DNA of 64,000 bases from NCBI GenBank assembly GCA_030690315.1, contig JAUYGY010000040.1, positions 1 to 64,000 on the forward strand, given 5' to 3'. Made by a program: the position numbers and the translations under genes. This document shows positions 1 through 8,474 of the stretch, in pieces. Every line of letters starts with the position of its first letter. Position 1 is the stretch's first letter. The notes under the pieces were generated by a model that did no database searches, was not told where the DNA came from, and worked only from the letters and a program-made list of their open reading frames with translations. This DNA comes from Aequorivita sp. GTDB lineage: Bacteria; Bacteroidota; Bacteroidia; Flavobacteriales; Flavobacteriaceae.

Positions 1-42
1 GCAAAATGCATGCAGATAAGTTGAAGAATATATCTGCGTAAA

Positions 43-150
43 TAGTGAGTAGTGAGTAGTGAGTAGTGAGTAGTGAGTAGTGAGTAGTGAGTAGTGAGTA
101 GTGAGTAGTGAGTAGTGAGTAGTGAGTAGTGAGTAGTGAGTAGTGAGTAG
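43..150. repeat. Tandem heptamer array (TAGTGAG)n, about 15 near-perfect copies
   Basis: Directly visible uninterrupted tagtgag repetition, period 7 bp. Confidence 0.98.
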
Positions 151-199
151 TCAGTATTTAGTATTGAGGCACGCTCAAACCTGCAACACAGTAACCAGA

Positions 200-227
200 A
201 ACCTGCAACCTGTAACCTGTAACCTGA
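200..227. repeat. Short heptad repeat AACCTGC/AACCTGT/AACCTGT/AACCTGA
   Basis: Four adjacent 7-mers. Confidence 0.8.
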
Positions 228-395
228 ATCCAGACCCGAGCGAAGCGAACTGGGTCATTGCGAGTGCGGCGCGGCAAATCGAAGATTCAACGGAGTTAAT
301 CTCATGAAGCTACTTGTCATGTTTGGGGGATGTTAATGGTTACGAAGATTGGAGTATCTTAGAGGTTTGATTTCAATCTTAGTTGGGAGTTCAAA

Positions 396-1037
396 ATGAA
401 CGAAATAATAGAATTAATCCTTCATACTGATGATGCGTTGCTGTCCTTGGTGTCGGAGAATGTAAATAAGGCCTATTTAGTCCTGTTCCTTATTATCATG
501 CTAGAAACGGGAATCATCCTTTTTCCTTTTCTACCTGGTGACGGGCTCTTGTTTTCGGCAGGCGTTATCGCGGCCACAACGAACCTCAATATACTCGCAC
601 TTTGGCCTTTATTACTGCTTGCGGCCATCACCGGAAATCTGTTAAATTATTTTATAGGCAATATGTTGGGAACGGGTCTCAGGCAAAGCAGGAACCGTTT
701 TATCCAAAAAAGCCTAAAACCGCTTGAGAGAACGGAAATGTATTACCTAAGGCATGGTAACAAGGCTCTTGTGATTGGTCGATTTTTTCCGGTTATAAGA
801 ACGTTTATTCCTTTTTTTGCGGGAGTGGTAAAAATGCCCTTTAAGCTTTTCTTTAACTATACTGTGCTTGGTGCATTATTGTGGATTACACTATTTTTAT
901 TTTTAGGATATTTTTTGGGCGGGATCGCATGGGTCAAAAACAATTATGGCTTGATATTCCTTTGCCTAATAATAATTACCTTCCTGCCTTTTCTAATCAC
1001 TCTTATTCGAAGACTTTTTGTTGGAAAAAAAAGCTAA
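396..1037 (+). CDS. DedA/SNARE-associated family membrane protein
   Basis: 213 aa; E-x(n)-FPFLPGDGLLFSAG and GRFFPVIRTFIPFFAGV motifs typical of DedA family; multiple TM segments. Confidence 0.85.
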   Translation: MNEIIELILHTDDALLSLVSENVNKAYLVLFLIIMLETGIILFPFLPGDGLLFSAGVIAATTNLNILALWPLLLLAAITGNLLNYFIGNMLGTGLRQSRNRFIQKSLKPLERTEMYYLRHGNKALVIGRFFPVIRTFIPFFAGVVKMPFKLFFNYTVLGALLWITLFLFLGYFLGGIAWVKNNYGLIFLCLIIITFLPFLITLIRRLFVGKKS

Positions 1038-1104
1038 TGTTTTTGAATACATTCCTGATTAGAATAATAGTATAGCTTCAATTTCATTCGGTCACCTTTG
1101 ATTT

Positions 1105-1275
1105 GTGAGTCGTGAGTCGTGAATCGTGAATCGTGAGACGGGAGACGGGAGACGTGAGTGGTGAATTGGTTTCTCTGCTCTCTGTTCTCTATTCTTTTCG
1201 CTCTTCGCTTTTCGCTCGTACTTCCCACTTCGTATTTCGTGAATCGTGAGTCGTGAGTCGTGATTCGTGAATTGA
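1105..1275. repeat. Degenerate heptad repeat region (GTGAGTC/GTGAATC/GGGAGAC, then pyrimidine heptads CTCTGCT/CTCTTCG/CTTTTCG, then GTGAATC again)
   Basis: Period-7 pattern read directly; strand polarity flips twice. Confidence 0.9.
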
Positions 1276-1428
1276 AAATCGTGTATGTCCCTGATATAGG
1301 TTGACCACTTTAAAAGTGGAAAATTATGATAGCCCCTCAATAGACTACCACAACCGACGGCCGACAATTATCCAAAATCTCCATCACAAATGGTACCTTT
1401 GGGCGATAGTTCATAAATCAGGAACCCA

Positions 1429-2202
1429 ATGAAGAAATCTTATAGAACCTTCGCCATTATAGGCTTCATCTCCAAAGGGTTGGTTTATTTGGTTATTGGC
1501 ATCCTTTCCCTTTTGGCGGCATTAAATATGGGCGGCGGGAGTTCGGGCACCAATCAAGCCCTGTTATTTCTTAAAAAGCAACCTTTTGGGCAAGTGCTAC
1601 TTTTGCTTTTGGGTACTGGACTACTTTGCTATTCGTTTTGGATGTTTGTACAGAGCATAAAGGATCCTGAAAATATTGGCAAAAGTAACAAGGCGAAAAT
1701 GAAGCGATTCGGCCTTTTTACAACAGGTCTTGTTTATACTTTCTTAGGCATTTTAGCTATTTACCACGTGTTCACTTACATTGGTCAAGGTGATTCCGGG
1801 TCTCGGTATCTCAACTTTTTGGGATCTTTCACCTTATCAGTAATTTTTATTTGTGTGGGGATCATTCTGGCAATCCAAGCCGTGGTTTTAATACTTGGCA
1901 TTTTCCGGGGTGGCTTGATGGATCAATTTAATCTGGAAGGCCATAAAGGATCTGGCGTTATTAGGAAGGTAGGGCAGTTTGGTTTTTATTCCCGAGCCTT
2001 TATTGTTGCCATTATTGCCTATTTTTTTTTAAGAGCGGGAATTTATACTGGAAATCAAGAGATTAAGGGCATACAGGATGCTTTTTCGTTTTTGGACCAA
2101 TCGGTAGTGGGCAGGATTTTAATGATCTTTACCGCAGTGGGCTTTGTTGCATACGGCGCCTTCTATGTGCTGCTTTCGCGGTATCGAAGTTTTGATAATT
2201 AA
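1429..2202 (+). CDS. DUF1206-like multi-TM membrane protein
   Basis: 257 aa, repeated G-F-x-S-K/R-G/A-x-V-Y/I-x-hydrophobic units. Confidence 0.6.
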   Translation: MKKSYRTFAIIGFISKGLVYLVIGILSLLAALNMGGGSSGTNQALLFLKKQPFGQVLLLLLGTGLLCYSFWMFVQSIKDPENIGKSNKAKMKRFGLFTTGLVYTFLGILAIYHVFTYIGQGDSGSRYLNFLGSFTLSVIFICVGIILAIQAVVLILGIFRGGLMDQFNLEGHKGSGVIRKVGQFGFYSRAFIVAIIAYFFLRAGIYTGNQEIKGIQDAFSFLDQSVVGRILMIFTAVGFVAYGAFYVLLSRYRSFDN

Positions 2203-2221
2203 TAATTAATAATTGATAATC
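2193..2221. repeat. AT-rich heptad repeat (AATTAAT AATTAAT AATTGAT)
   Basis: Period-7 repetition overlapping the stop of the preceding CDS. Confidence 0.6.
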
Positions 2222-2225
2222 ACTG

Positions 2226-2454
2226 TTGTCTGGGAAAAGATATAAGACCGCTGCGCTGAAAGATCAAAGAACAAAGAACAAAGAACAAAGAACAAAGAAT
2301 AAAGATCAAAGATCAAAGAACAAAGAATAAAGAATAAAGAATAAAGAATAAAGAATAAAGAATAAAGAACAAAGACTAAAAGATAGCAGAAACCCTTTAT
2401 TGATTTGACTTAAACGGATTTATCTAAATTTTAATCAGACAAAAATAATTAATA
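2226..2454. mobile_element. Dispersed repeat element, copy 1, carrying an AAAGAAC-type heptad array (possible nonautonomous mobile element; right edge approximate)
   Basis: Left segment TTGTCTGGGAAAAGAnATAAGAnCGCTGCG and right segment TAGCAGAAAnCCTTTATTGATTTGACTT...TTTTAnTCnGACAA are shared with 9800-10300; ends TTGTCTG...CAGACAA are inverted. Confidence 0.65.
2261..2377. repeat. Heptad array AAAGAAC/AAAGAAT/AAAGATC
   Basis: About 16 period-7 units. Confidence 0.95.
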
Positions 2455-2615
2455 ATTGTTTATTGTAAAACCACGCTGAAAAGGCTAAAATCTATGGCTG
2501 CGCTTTAAGAAAACACCACGGAAAGTGGGGGATACTAGCAGACGCTTGCAACAGTGGAGGTATTCACTTTAACAATTTATAATTCCATTTACTGGAGGTA
2601 AGGGAAAAAAAGAGA

Positions 2616-2702
2616 CTACTCTGTCCGTCCTTGGAAATAGCTTATTATTAACAAGACCAAAAACAAAATAACAGTGGCAACAAATAGATTACCTACACCC
2701 AT
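2616..2702 (-). CDS. Possible 28-aa hydrophobic small ORF MGVGNLFVATVILFLVLLIISYFQGRTE
   Basis: Manual translation of the minus strand; single-TM-like composition; no strong RBS. Confidence 0.25.
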   Translation of the reverse strand: MGVGNLFVATVILFLVLLIISYFQGRTE

Positions 2703-2811
2703 AATAAAACGGTTTTAAAGATTTATAAAAGTAAAGATATAGAAATAGGCGGTAATGGCAACTGCTGTAGTTTTAAAAAACTTTAGAAATGTTGAAGTGT
2801 TGAAGTTGGAA

Positions 2812-2932
2812 GTACGAGGTACGAGGTACGAGCGACGAGCGATGAGCGATGAGCGACGAGCAAAGAAAGAGGAAAGAGGAAAGAGGAAAGAGGAAAGAGG
2901 AAAGAGAAAAGAGAAAACTGAAAAGAGGAAAA
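2812..2932. repeat. Heptad array changing unit: ACGAGGT/ACGAGCG/ATGAGCG, then GAGGAAA/GAGAAAA
   Basis: Period-7 repetition read directly. Confidence 0.93.
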
Positions 2933-3254
2933 AGTTTCTTTATGCCCAATACCTTAATACATATAAAAAGCTAACAATTGGGAAGAATCAAAAGGTATTT
3001 ATCTTGTATCCTCAACCTTTTTTTGATTTTTTTTATACTTCATGAAATGGCATAAAATTCATAATTATAAAGATTAATAACCATCCCATTCTCCTTTTAA
3101 AAAAAATATTTCTTAAGCTAAAATAAAATAAAATAAAATAAAATAATTTGTTAATTATTTTATTTTTTTACGTAACTTTCACTTCCTCAAAAGATTAGAC
3201 TCCTCAAGATTAGTTTTACAAAGTATAAATTACTAACAATTAAATTTATATATC

Positions 3255-6200
3255 ATGAAAAACAAGCTACGTATCTTGGGGCTTCTTGCAGGCCTATTTT
3301 GTGTTCCATTAATGGCACAAAAGAACAACAATGAGGAACAATCAAATGGAAAGACAACGAAGGTGTCCTTGGAGAATCTTATACAGTCTCAAAAAGACAC
3401 TTACGTAATTACACACGAACACACAAGTAGTGTTAGTGGAACGCGACACGTTTATCTAAGACAGGCAATTAACGGAATTGGAATTTACGGTACTGAATCC
3501 AGTATTCATTTGGACAAGTCTGGCGCTAAAATTATTGAGCACAACAAATTCATTACCGATGTTTCGGCCCAATTAAAAAGCAATACGCAAAGCCTTTCGG
3601 CTGCGCAGGCAATCCAACGGGTAGCTGCGCAAATGCAGTATGCCGTTGAAAGCCCGAACCAGTTGAAAGCACCTTCAGGGCCTAATAAAGAAGCCGTATT
3701 TGATGGCGGAAGGATTTCTGTGGAAAATATTCCCGTTGAGTTAATGTATTTCTATCAGGAAGATAGTGGTATTGTTTTAGGATGGCAGTTATCAATTGCT
3801 GAGGTAAACTCTGCAAATTGGTGGAATTTTATTGTAGATGCCGGTACCGGTGCAATTATTAAAAAGACAAGTTGGGTTAATGAATGTGCTATTCCGCATA
3901 ACCATACAACCGAAACCGAAACTGTGAATTTCAACACCAATCTTTATGATATTCCGAATTATAAAGAGGAAACATCAATAAATTCGGTTTCTTGTACAAA
4001 TTGCTATGAAGTATTTGCACAGCCTACAGAGAGCCCCTATTTTGGAAGTAGAACCATCGTTACAGATCCAGCAGATGCAACTGCATCTCCTTTCGGATGG
4101 CATGACACAGATGGAGTTGCCGGGGCTGAGTTCACAACAACACAAGGGAATAATGTGAACGCCTTTGAAGCCGATGACAACCCCGGGTACCAACCTGACG
4201 GGGGAGCCGATCTTCATTTTACCGGATATGCTTTTGGGCAAGACTATTCAAATGCTACTCAATATGAAGATGCAGCTATCACAAATCTATTTTATTGGAA
4301 TAATATTATTCACGATGTTTTATACCAATATGGATTTGACGAAGCGTCCGGGAATTTTCAAGAGAACAATTATGGCAATGGCGGCTTGGGAGGCGATTCG
4401 GTAAATGGACGTGCTCAAGATGGTTCAGATACCTGTAACGCCCGATTTGGAACTCCAGTTGACGGAAGTAATCCTACCATGCGTATGTATTTATGTGGGG
4501 ATAAAGATGGTGATTTTGAAGGCTTAGTGATTGCACACGAATACGGCCACGGAATTTCCACAAGATTGACGGGAGGAGCCGGAGATTCAGACTGTCTGAA
4601 TAATGACGAACAAATGGGAGAGGGATGGAGTGATTTCTATGGATATATGTTGACTATGGAAGCCGGAGATACAGGAGTTGATGCCCGAGGCGTTGGTATG
4701 TATCTTTTTGATGAAGGGGCAAACGGATCGGGCATAAGAAATTTTATGTATTCAACCGATATGGTCGTAAACCCTCATACTTACGATGATATAATAGGAA
4801 CAGGAACTAGTGAACACGCTCTAGGTGAAGTGTGGGCAACCATGTTATGGGATTTAGCTTGGGGGCTCATCGATACCTATGGCTTCGATGCGGATTTTTA
4901 TAACTTCACGGGTGATGTTAACCAAGACGCCGGAAACGTTCAGGCTATGGCACTCGTTACCGAAGCTCTTAAATTACAGCCTTGCCGTCCCGGTTTTGTA
5001 GATGCAAGAGATGCTATTTTTGCTGCCGACGCTGCTATTTATGGTGGTGCTAATGAATGTATTATTTGGGGGGCCTTTGCACGACGCGGCTTGGGTCTTA
5101 GTGCAACCCAAGGGGATACAGATAGCAGAACCGATGGTACCGAAGCTTTCGATACACCAAATCCACCTACTGCAGTTTGTGTGGCTCCTTTTTCAATAGT
5201 TGTAGATGAAAATGGAGAGGTGAACCTAACTGCAGCAGACATTGATGATGGGTCTTCTGATACTTGTGGAATTGCCTCCATGTCTATTTCTCCAAGTGAA
5301 TTTACCTGTGCAGATGTTGGACCCCATGTGGTAACCCTAACAGTGATAGATACCCATGGAAATGAAGATACCTGCGTTACAACAGTTACTGTGGAAAAGA
5401 GAGCTACAGTGTTAACCTATACAGGCGATTTGAGTGAACAGTACTCAGATCAAACGGATCTTTCGGCAAATTTGGAAGATTTTGAAGGTAATCCACTTGC
5501 AGGAAGAACCATCACCTTTACAATAGGCACACAATCGGTACAAGCCGTAACTGATGCCAATGGCGATGCCACTACTACCTTGATTTTAACTCAAAATCCA
5601 AATGTGCCTTATACAGTAGATATTGAAGTTGATGAAGAAGCTTGTTATTTAGGAAGTTCAGATAGCGATGTTTTCGACTTTCTTCAAGAAGATGCTATTG
5701 TGGAATATACTGGGCACACCTTTCAAGCAACACCCAATGAAAACTCATCAGTGGCTACAGTGGTTTTAAGCGCCAATATCCAAGATATTTCTGTAAGCGA
5801 CCCTATAGGTGATCCCTATCCCGGAGATATTCAAAATGCCATGGTGAAGTTTGTGAATCGCGACACCAATACAGATATCTCTGGATGGATTCCGGTAACC
5901 GACTTGTTTGACCCGAATGATCCAACAACCGGTACCGTAAGCTATGATTGGATTGTTGATATAGGTAACCAGAGTTCCGAGTCGTTTACTGTTGGAATAC
6001 TGGTGGGAAGCCTTGATGATAATGGCTATTACTATAGAGATAGTGCAGACGACAATACTCTTGTTACGGTTTACATTCCTATTGGTGATTTTATTACAGG
6101 AGGAGGAACCATTCATCCCGACAACTCGGCAGGTAGTTATGCTTCCACCGATGGGTTAAAATTGAATTTCGGGTTTAATGTTAAATTCAATAATGGAGGG

Positions 6201-6860
6201 AAAAAATTAAAAGGACATGCTAATGTAATCTTTAGAATTTTGCAAGGTGATGGCGTTCATACATACCAAATAAAAGGAAATGCGATACAATCACTTGGTG
6301 TAAATATTGCCGATGAAAATAATAAACTGGCTGAATTTGTCACCAAAGCAAATCTGACTGATGTTACGGATCCTTTAAACCCAATTTCGCTTGGAGGTAA
6401 CTTGAAATTGCATGTTGATATGACCGATCGCGGCGAACCCGGATCTGAGGACGAAATTTCATTCAATCTTACTACTGCCAATGGAATTTTATTGTATTCC
6501 AGTAACTGGACAGGCATTGATACAGCAGAAATGTTCCTATCAGGTGGAAATATTGTTGTGCATAGTGGATTTAGTAGTAAAAGCCCCCTTTTGGCAATAG
6601 AAGGTATGGATACATCATTGGAAAATATTTTGTTATATCCAAATCCTGCAAAAACCCTGATTTATATTTCAAATCCAGGTGCTAGCGAACTCTCTTCTGT
6701 TGATATTTATGACGTTACAGGCCGTTTGGTCCAATTTGTAGATATTTCTGACATGAAAACTGAGGTAGAAATCGATATTTCGAGATTAACCAGTTCAACA
6801 TACTTCTTTATAATTCGTGGTGCCGAAGGGCAAACCATAAAACAAGTAGTAAAAGAGTAG
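3255..6860 (+). CDS. Secreted M36 (fungalysin-like) zinc metallopeptidase with HYR-like region and T9SS type A C-terminal sorting domain
   Basis: Signal peptide; HEYGH zinc motif followed by EGWSDFYG; HYR-like repeat; C-terminal YPNPAK...VDIYDVTGRLV... Confidence 0.9.
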   Translation: MKNKLRILGLLAGLFCVPLMAQKNNNEEQSNGKTTKVSLENLIQSQKDTYVITHEHTSSVSGTRHVYLRQAINGIGIYGTESSIHLDKSGAKIIEHNKFITDVSAQLKSNTQSLSAAQAIQRVAAQMQYAVESPNQLKAPSGPNKEAVFDGGRISVENIPVELMYFYQEDSGIVLGWQLSIAEVNSANWWNFIVDAGTGAIIKKTSWVNECAIPHNHTTETETVNFNTNLYDIPNYKEETSINSVSCTNCYEVFAQPTESPYFGSRTIVTDPADATASPFGWHDTDGVAGAEFTTTQGNNVNAFEADDNPGYQPDGGADLHFTGYAFGQDYSNATQYEDAAITNLFYWNNIIHDVLYQYGFDEASGNFQENNYGNGGLGGDSVNGRAQDGSDTCNARFGTPVDGSNPTMRMYLCGDKDGDFEGLVIAHEYGHGISTRLTGGAGDSDCLNNDEQMGEGWSDFYGYMLTMEAGDTGVDARGVGMYLFDEGANGSGIRNFMYSTDMVVNPHTYDDIIGTGTSEHALGEVWATMLWDLAWGLIDTYGFDADFYNFTGDVNQDAGNVQAMALVTEALKLQPCRPGFVDARDAIFAADAAIYGGANECIIWGAFARRGLGLSATQGDTDSRTDGTEAFDTPNPPTAVCVAPFSIVVDENGEVNLTAADIDDGSSDTCGIASMSISPSEFTCADVGPHVVTLTVIDTHGNEDTCVTTVTVEKRATVLTYTGDLSEQYSDQTDLSANLEDFEGNPLAGRTITFTIGTQSVQAVTDANGDATTTLILTQNPNVPYTVDIEVDEEACYLGSSDSDVFDFLQEDAIVEYTGHTFQATPNENSSVATVVLSANIQDISVSDPIGDPYPGDIQNAMVKFVNRDTNTDISGWIPVTDLFDPNDPTTGTVSYDWIVDIGNQSSESFTVGILVGSLDDNGYYYRDSADDNTLVTVYIPIGDFITGGGTIHPDNSAGSYASTDGLKLNFGFNVKFNNGGKKLKGHANVIFRILQGDGVHTYQIKGNAIQSLGVNIADENNKLAEFVTKANLTDVTDPLNPISLGGNLKLHVDMTDRGEPGSEDEISFNLTTANGILLYSSNWTGIDTAEMFLSGGNIVVHSGFSSKSPLLAIEGMDTSLENILLYPNPAKTLIYISNPGASELSSVDIYDVTGRLVQFVDISDMKTEVEIDISRLTSSTYFFIIRGAEGQTIKQVVKE

Positions 6861-6885
6861 TATTCAATCAATAGTAACTAAATAG

Positions 6886-6922
6886 AACCTCTCTCGTTAT
6901 ATGCGAGAGGGGTTTTGTTTTT
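6886..6922 (+). terminator. Intrinsic terminator after the M36 peptidase
   Basis: CCTCTCTCG-loop-CGAGAGGGG followed by T-rich tract. Confidence 0.8.
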
Positions 6923-6984
6923 AAATGGAATATGGAAGTTGAGGTGCTATTCAAAAAGAGGAAAGCGAAGAGCCATAAAAAAAG

Positions 6985-7025
6985 CATAAGACATATGACA
7001 TAAGACATAAGACATATGACATAAG
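6985..7025. repeat. Heptad array GACATAA/GACATAT
   Basis: Period-7 repetition, 5-6 units. Confidence 0.93.
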
Positions 7026-7096
7026 AAAATGTTCAATAACAATGAATAATTAATAAAGAATAAAGAATAGACTCGCCATTCCATTAAAAGGCTACT

Positions 7097-7104
7097 TATC
7101 TTTG
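7097..7104 (+). promoter_or_regulatory. Bacteroidetes-type -7 element (TATCTTTG) upstream of helicase operon
   Basis: Matches TAnnTTTG, 15 bp before ATG at 7119; no clear -33 TTG checked. Confidence 0.45.
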
Positions 7105-7118
7105 CGGAAAAATAGTTT

Positions 7119-8474
7119 ATGCCCAATACCTTTTCCTCCTTAGGGATCAACCTTCAATTACAACAAAGTTTAGCCGAGTTAAACATTGCGGTACCTACGG
7201 ACATACAACAAAAAACAATCCCGCTCATCTTAACCGAAACCAAAGATGTAGTGGCCCTTGCTAAAACAGGAAGTGGAAAAACTGCTGCCTTTGGCTTGCC
7301 GTTGCTTCAACTTATTGACCCCAAAAACACCAATATAAAGGCCGTAATTCTGGCACCTACAAGAGAATTGGGGCAACAAATACATTCCAATTTGGAAGCT
7401 TTTACCACTCATAGTCCTGAAATTAGTATTGCCTCCCTTTGTGGCGGCATCCCCATAAAACCACAGATAGAGCGTTTAAAAAACACCACCCATATAGTGG
7501 TTGCAACGCCGGGACGTTTGGTAGATCTAATAAACCGAAATGCTATCGATCTAAAAAACGTGGCTTATTTAGTACTGGACGAAGCAGATGAAATGGTAAC
7601 TGCCCTTAAAACCGATTTGGATGCCATTATTGCTGAAATTCCGAAGGCCAAAAGAACGCTTCTCTTTACAGCCACAATGCCCGGCACCATAAAGCAATTG
7701 GTTCAAAACTATATGAGCAAGCATGTGCTTCATATAGAAGCCGATATGGAAACAATGGGGCATCAGGGCATAGACCACCAATTTATGGTGGTGGAACCTA
7801 TTGAAAAACTGGAGGTTTTGCTTCATTTTTTAAGTGGCAAGGAAGGGGAGCGGGGAATTATTTTCTGCAAAACAAAAGCGGCGGTCAACAAACTGGCAAA
7901 AAATCTGGCAATCAATAAATTTTCTTCCGGAGCACTGCACGGCAGCCTTAGCCAACCCATCCGCGACAGGGTGATGGGACAGTTTAGGGAAGGGAATATA
8001 GATATTCTTGTAGCGACTGATCTTGCCGCACGCGGACTTGACGTAAAGGAAATAAGCTATGTAATAAATTACCACTTGCCCGATACTTATGAAACCTACG
8101 TACACCGAAGCGGTAGGACGGCTAGGGCAGGGGCAACAGGCCTTTCGGTAACCATCCTGCAGCAGGAAGAGGTTTTTGAAATCCCAGAATTTGAGGAAGA
8201 ACTGGGTATCGTTTTTAAGGAAATGAAAAAACCAGACGCCCAAAGTACCGAGGAAAACAATACCTTACTATGGGCAAAGAAAATATTCAAAACAAAACCG
8301 AATAGAACAATTTCTGCTGAGTTTAGGGAAAAAATAAGCACGGTATTCCACCATTTAACAAAGGAAGAGCTGATAGATAAAATACTCGCCCATCAATTGG
8401 CGCAAACCGCTGTAGTAGCCCCAAAAGCAGAAATACCAGCAACCCCAACAAAGAAAAAGAAGCAAAAGAAATAA
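7119..8474 (+). CDS. DEAD-box ATP-dependent RNA helicase
   Basis: AKTGSGKT, PTREL, TPGR, DEAD, TAT, HRSGRTAR motifs; basic C-terminus. Confidence 0.95.
   Translation: MPNTFSSLGINLQLQQSLAELNIAVPTDIQQKTIPLILTETKDVVALAKTGSGKTAAFGLPLLQLIDPKNTNIKAVILAPTRELGQQIHSNLEAFTTHSPEISIASLCGGIPIKPQIERLKNTTHIVVATPGRLVDLINRNAIDLKNVAYLVLDEADEMVTALKTDLDAIIAEIPKAKRTLLFTATMPGTIKQLVQNYMSKHVLHIEADMETMGHQGIDHQFMVVEPIEKLEVLLHFLSGKEGERGIIFCKTKAAVNKLAKNLAINKFSSGALHGSLSQPIRDRVMGQFREGNIDILVATDLAARGLDVKEISYVINYHLPDTYETYVHRSGRTARAGATGLSVTILQQEEVFEIPEFEEELGIVFKEMKKPDAQSTEENNTLLWAKKIFKTKPNRTISAEFREKISTVFHHLTKEELIDKILAHQLAQTAVVAPKAEIPATPTKKKKQKK

Noticed and set aside
43-150. CRISPR-like array
   Set aside because: Contiguous 7-bp units with no spacers and no cas genes in the window.
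1034-1367. ORFs 1034..1228 and 1092..1367 on the minus strand
   Set aside because: Their residues (SRFTTHDSRL…) are translations of the GTGAGTC-type heptad repeat; 7 bp is not a codon multiple, so long open frames arise by chance.
1287-1424. Possible IS relic or MITE (CCCTGATATAGG … CATAAATCAGGAA)
   Set aside because: Short imperfect inverted ends, no TSD seen and immediately upstream of a CDS; too weak without a database search.
2193-2465. Target-site duplication around repeat element copy 1 (TAATTAATAATTG on both sides)
   Set aside because: The shared sequence is itself low-complexity AATTAAT heptad DNA, so a chance or repeat-derived match cannot be excluded.
2755-3045. ORF 2755..3045 (RRAMSDERRAKKEERGKRKEERG…)
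   Set aside because: Product of the heptad array, not a plausible protein-coding gene.
3120-3165. AAAAT pentanucleotide run with inverted TTATTTTATTTT upstream of the M36 gene
   Set aside because: Simple AT-rich repeat or hairpin near a probable promoter; period 5, not part of the heptad family, and no specific function supportable.
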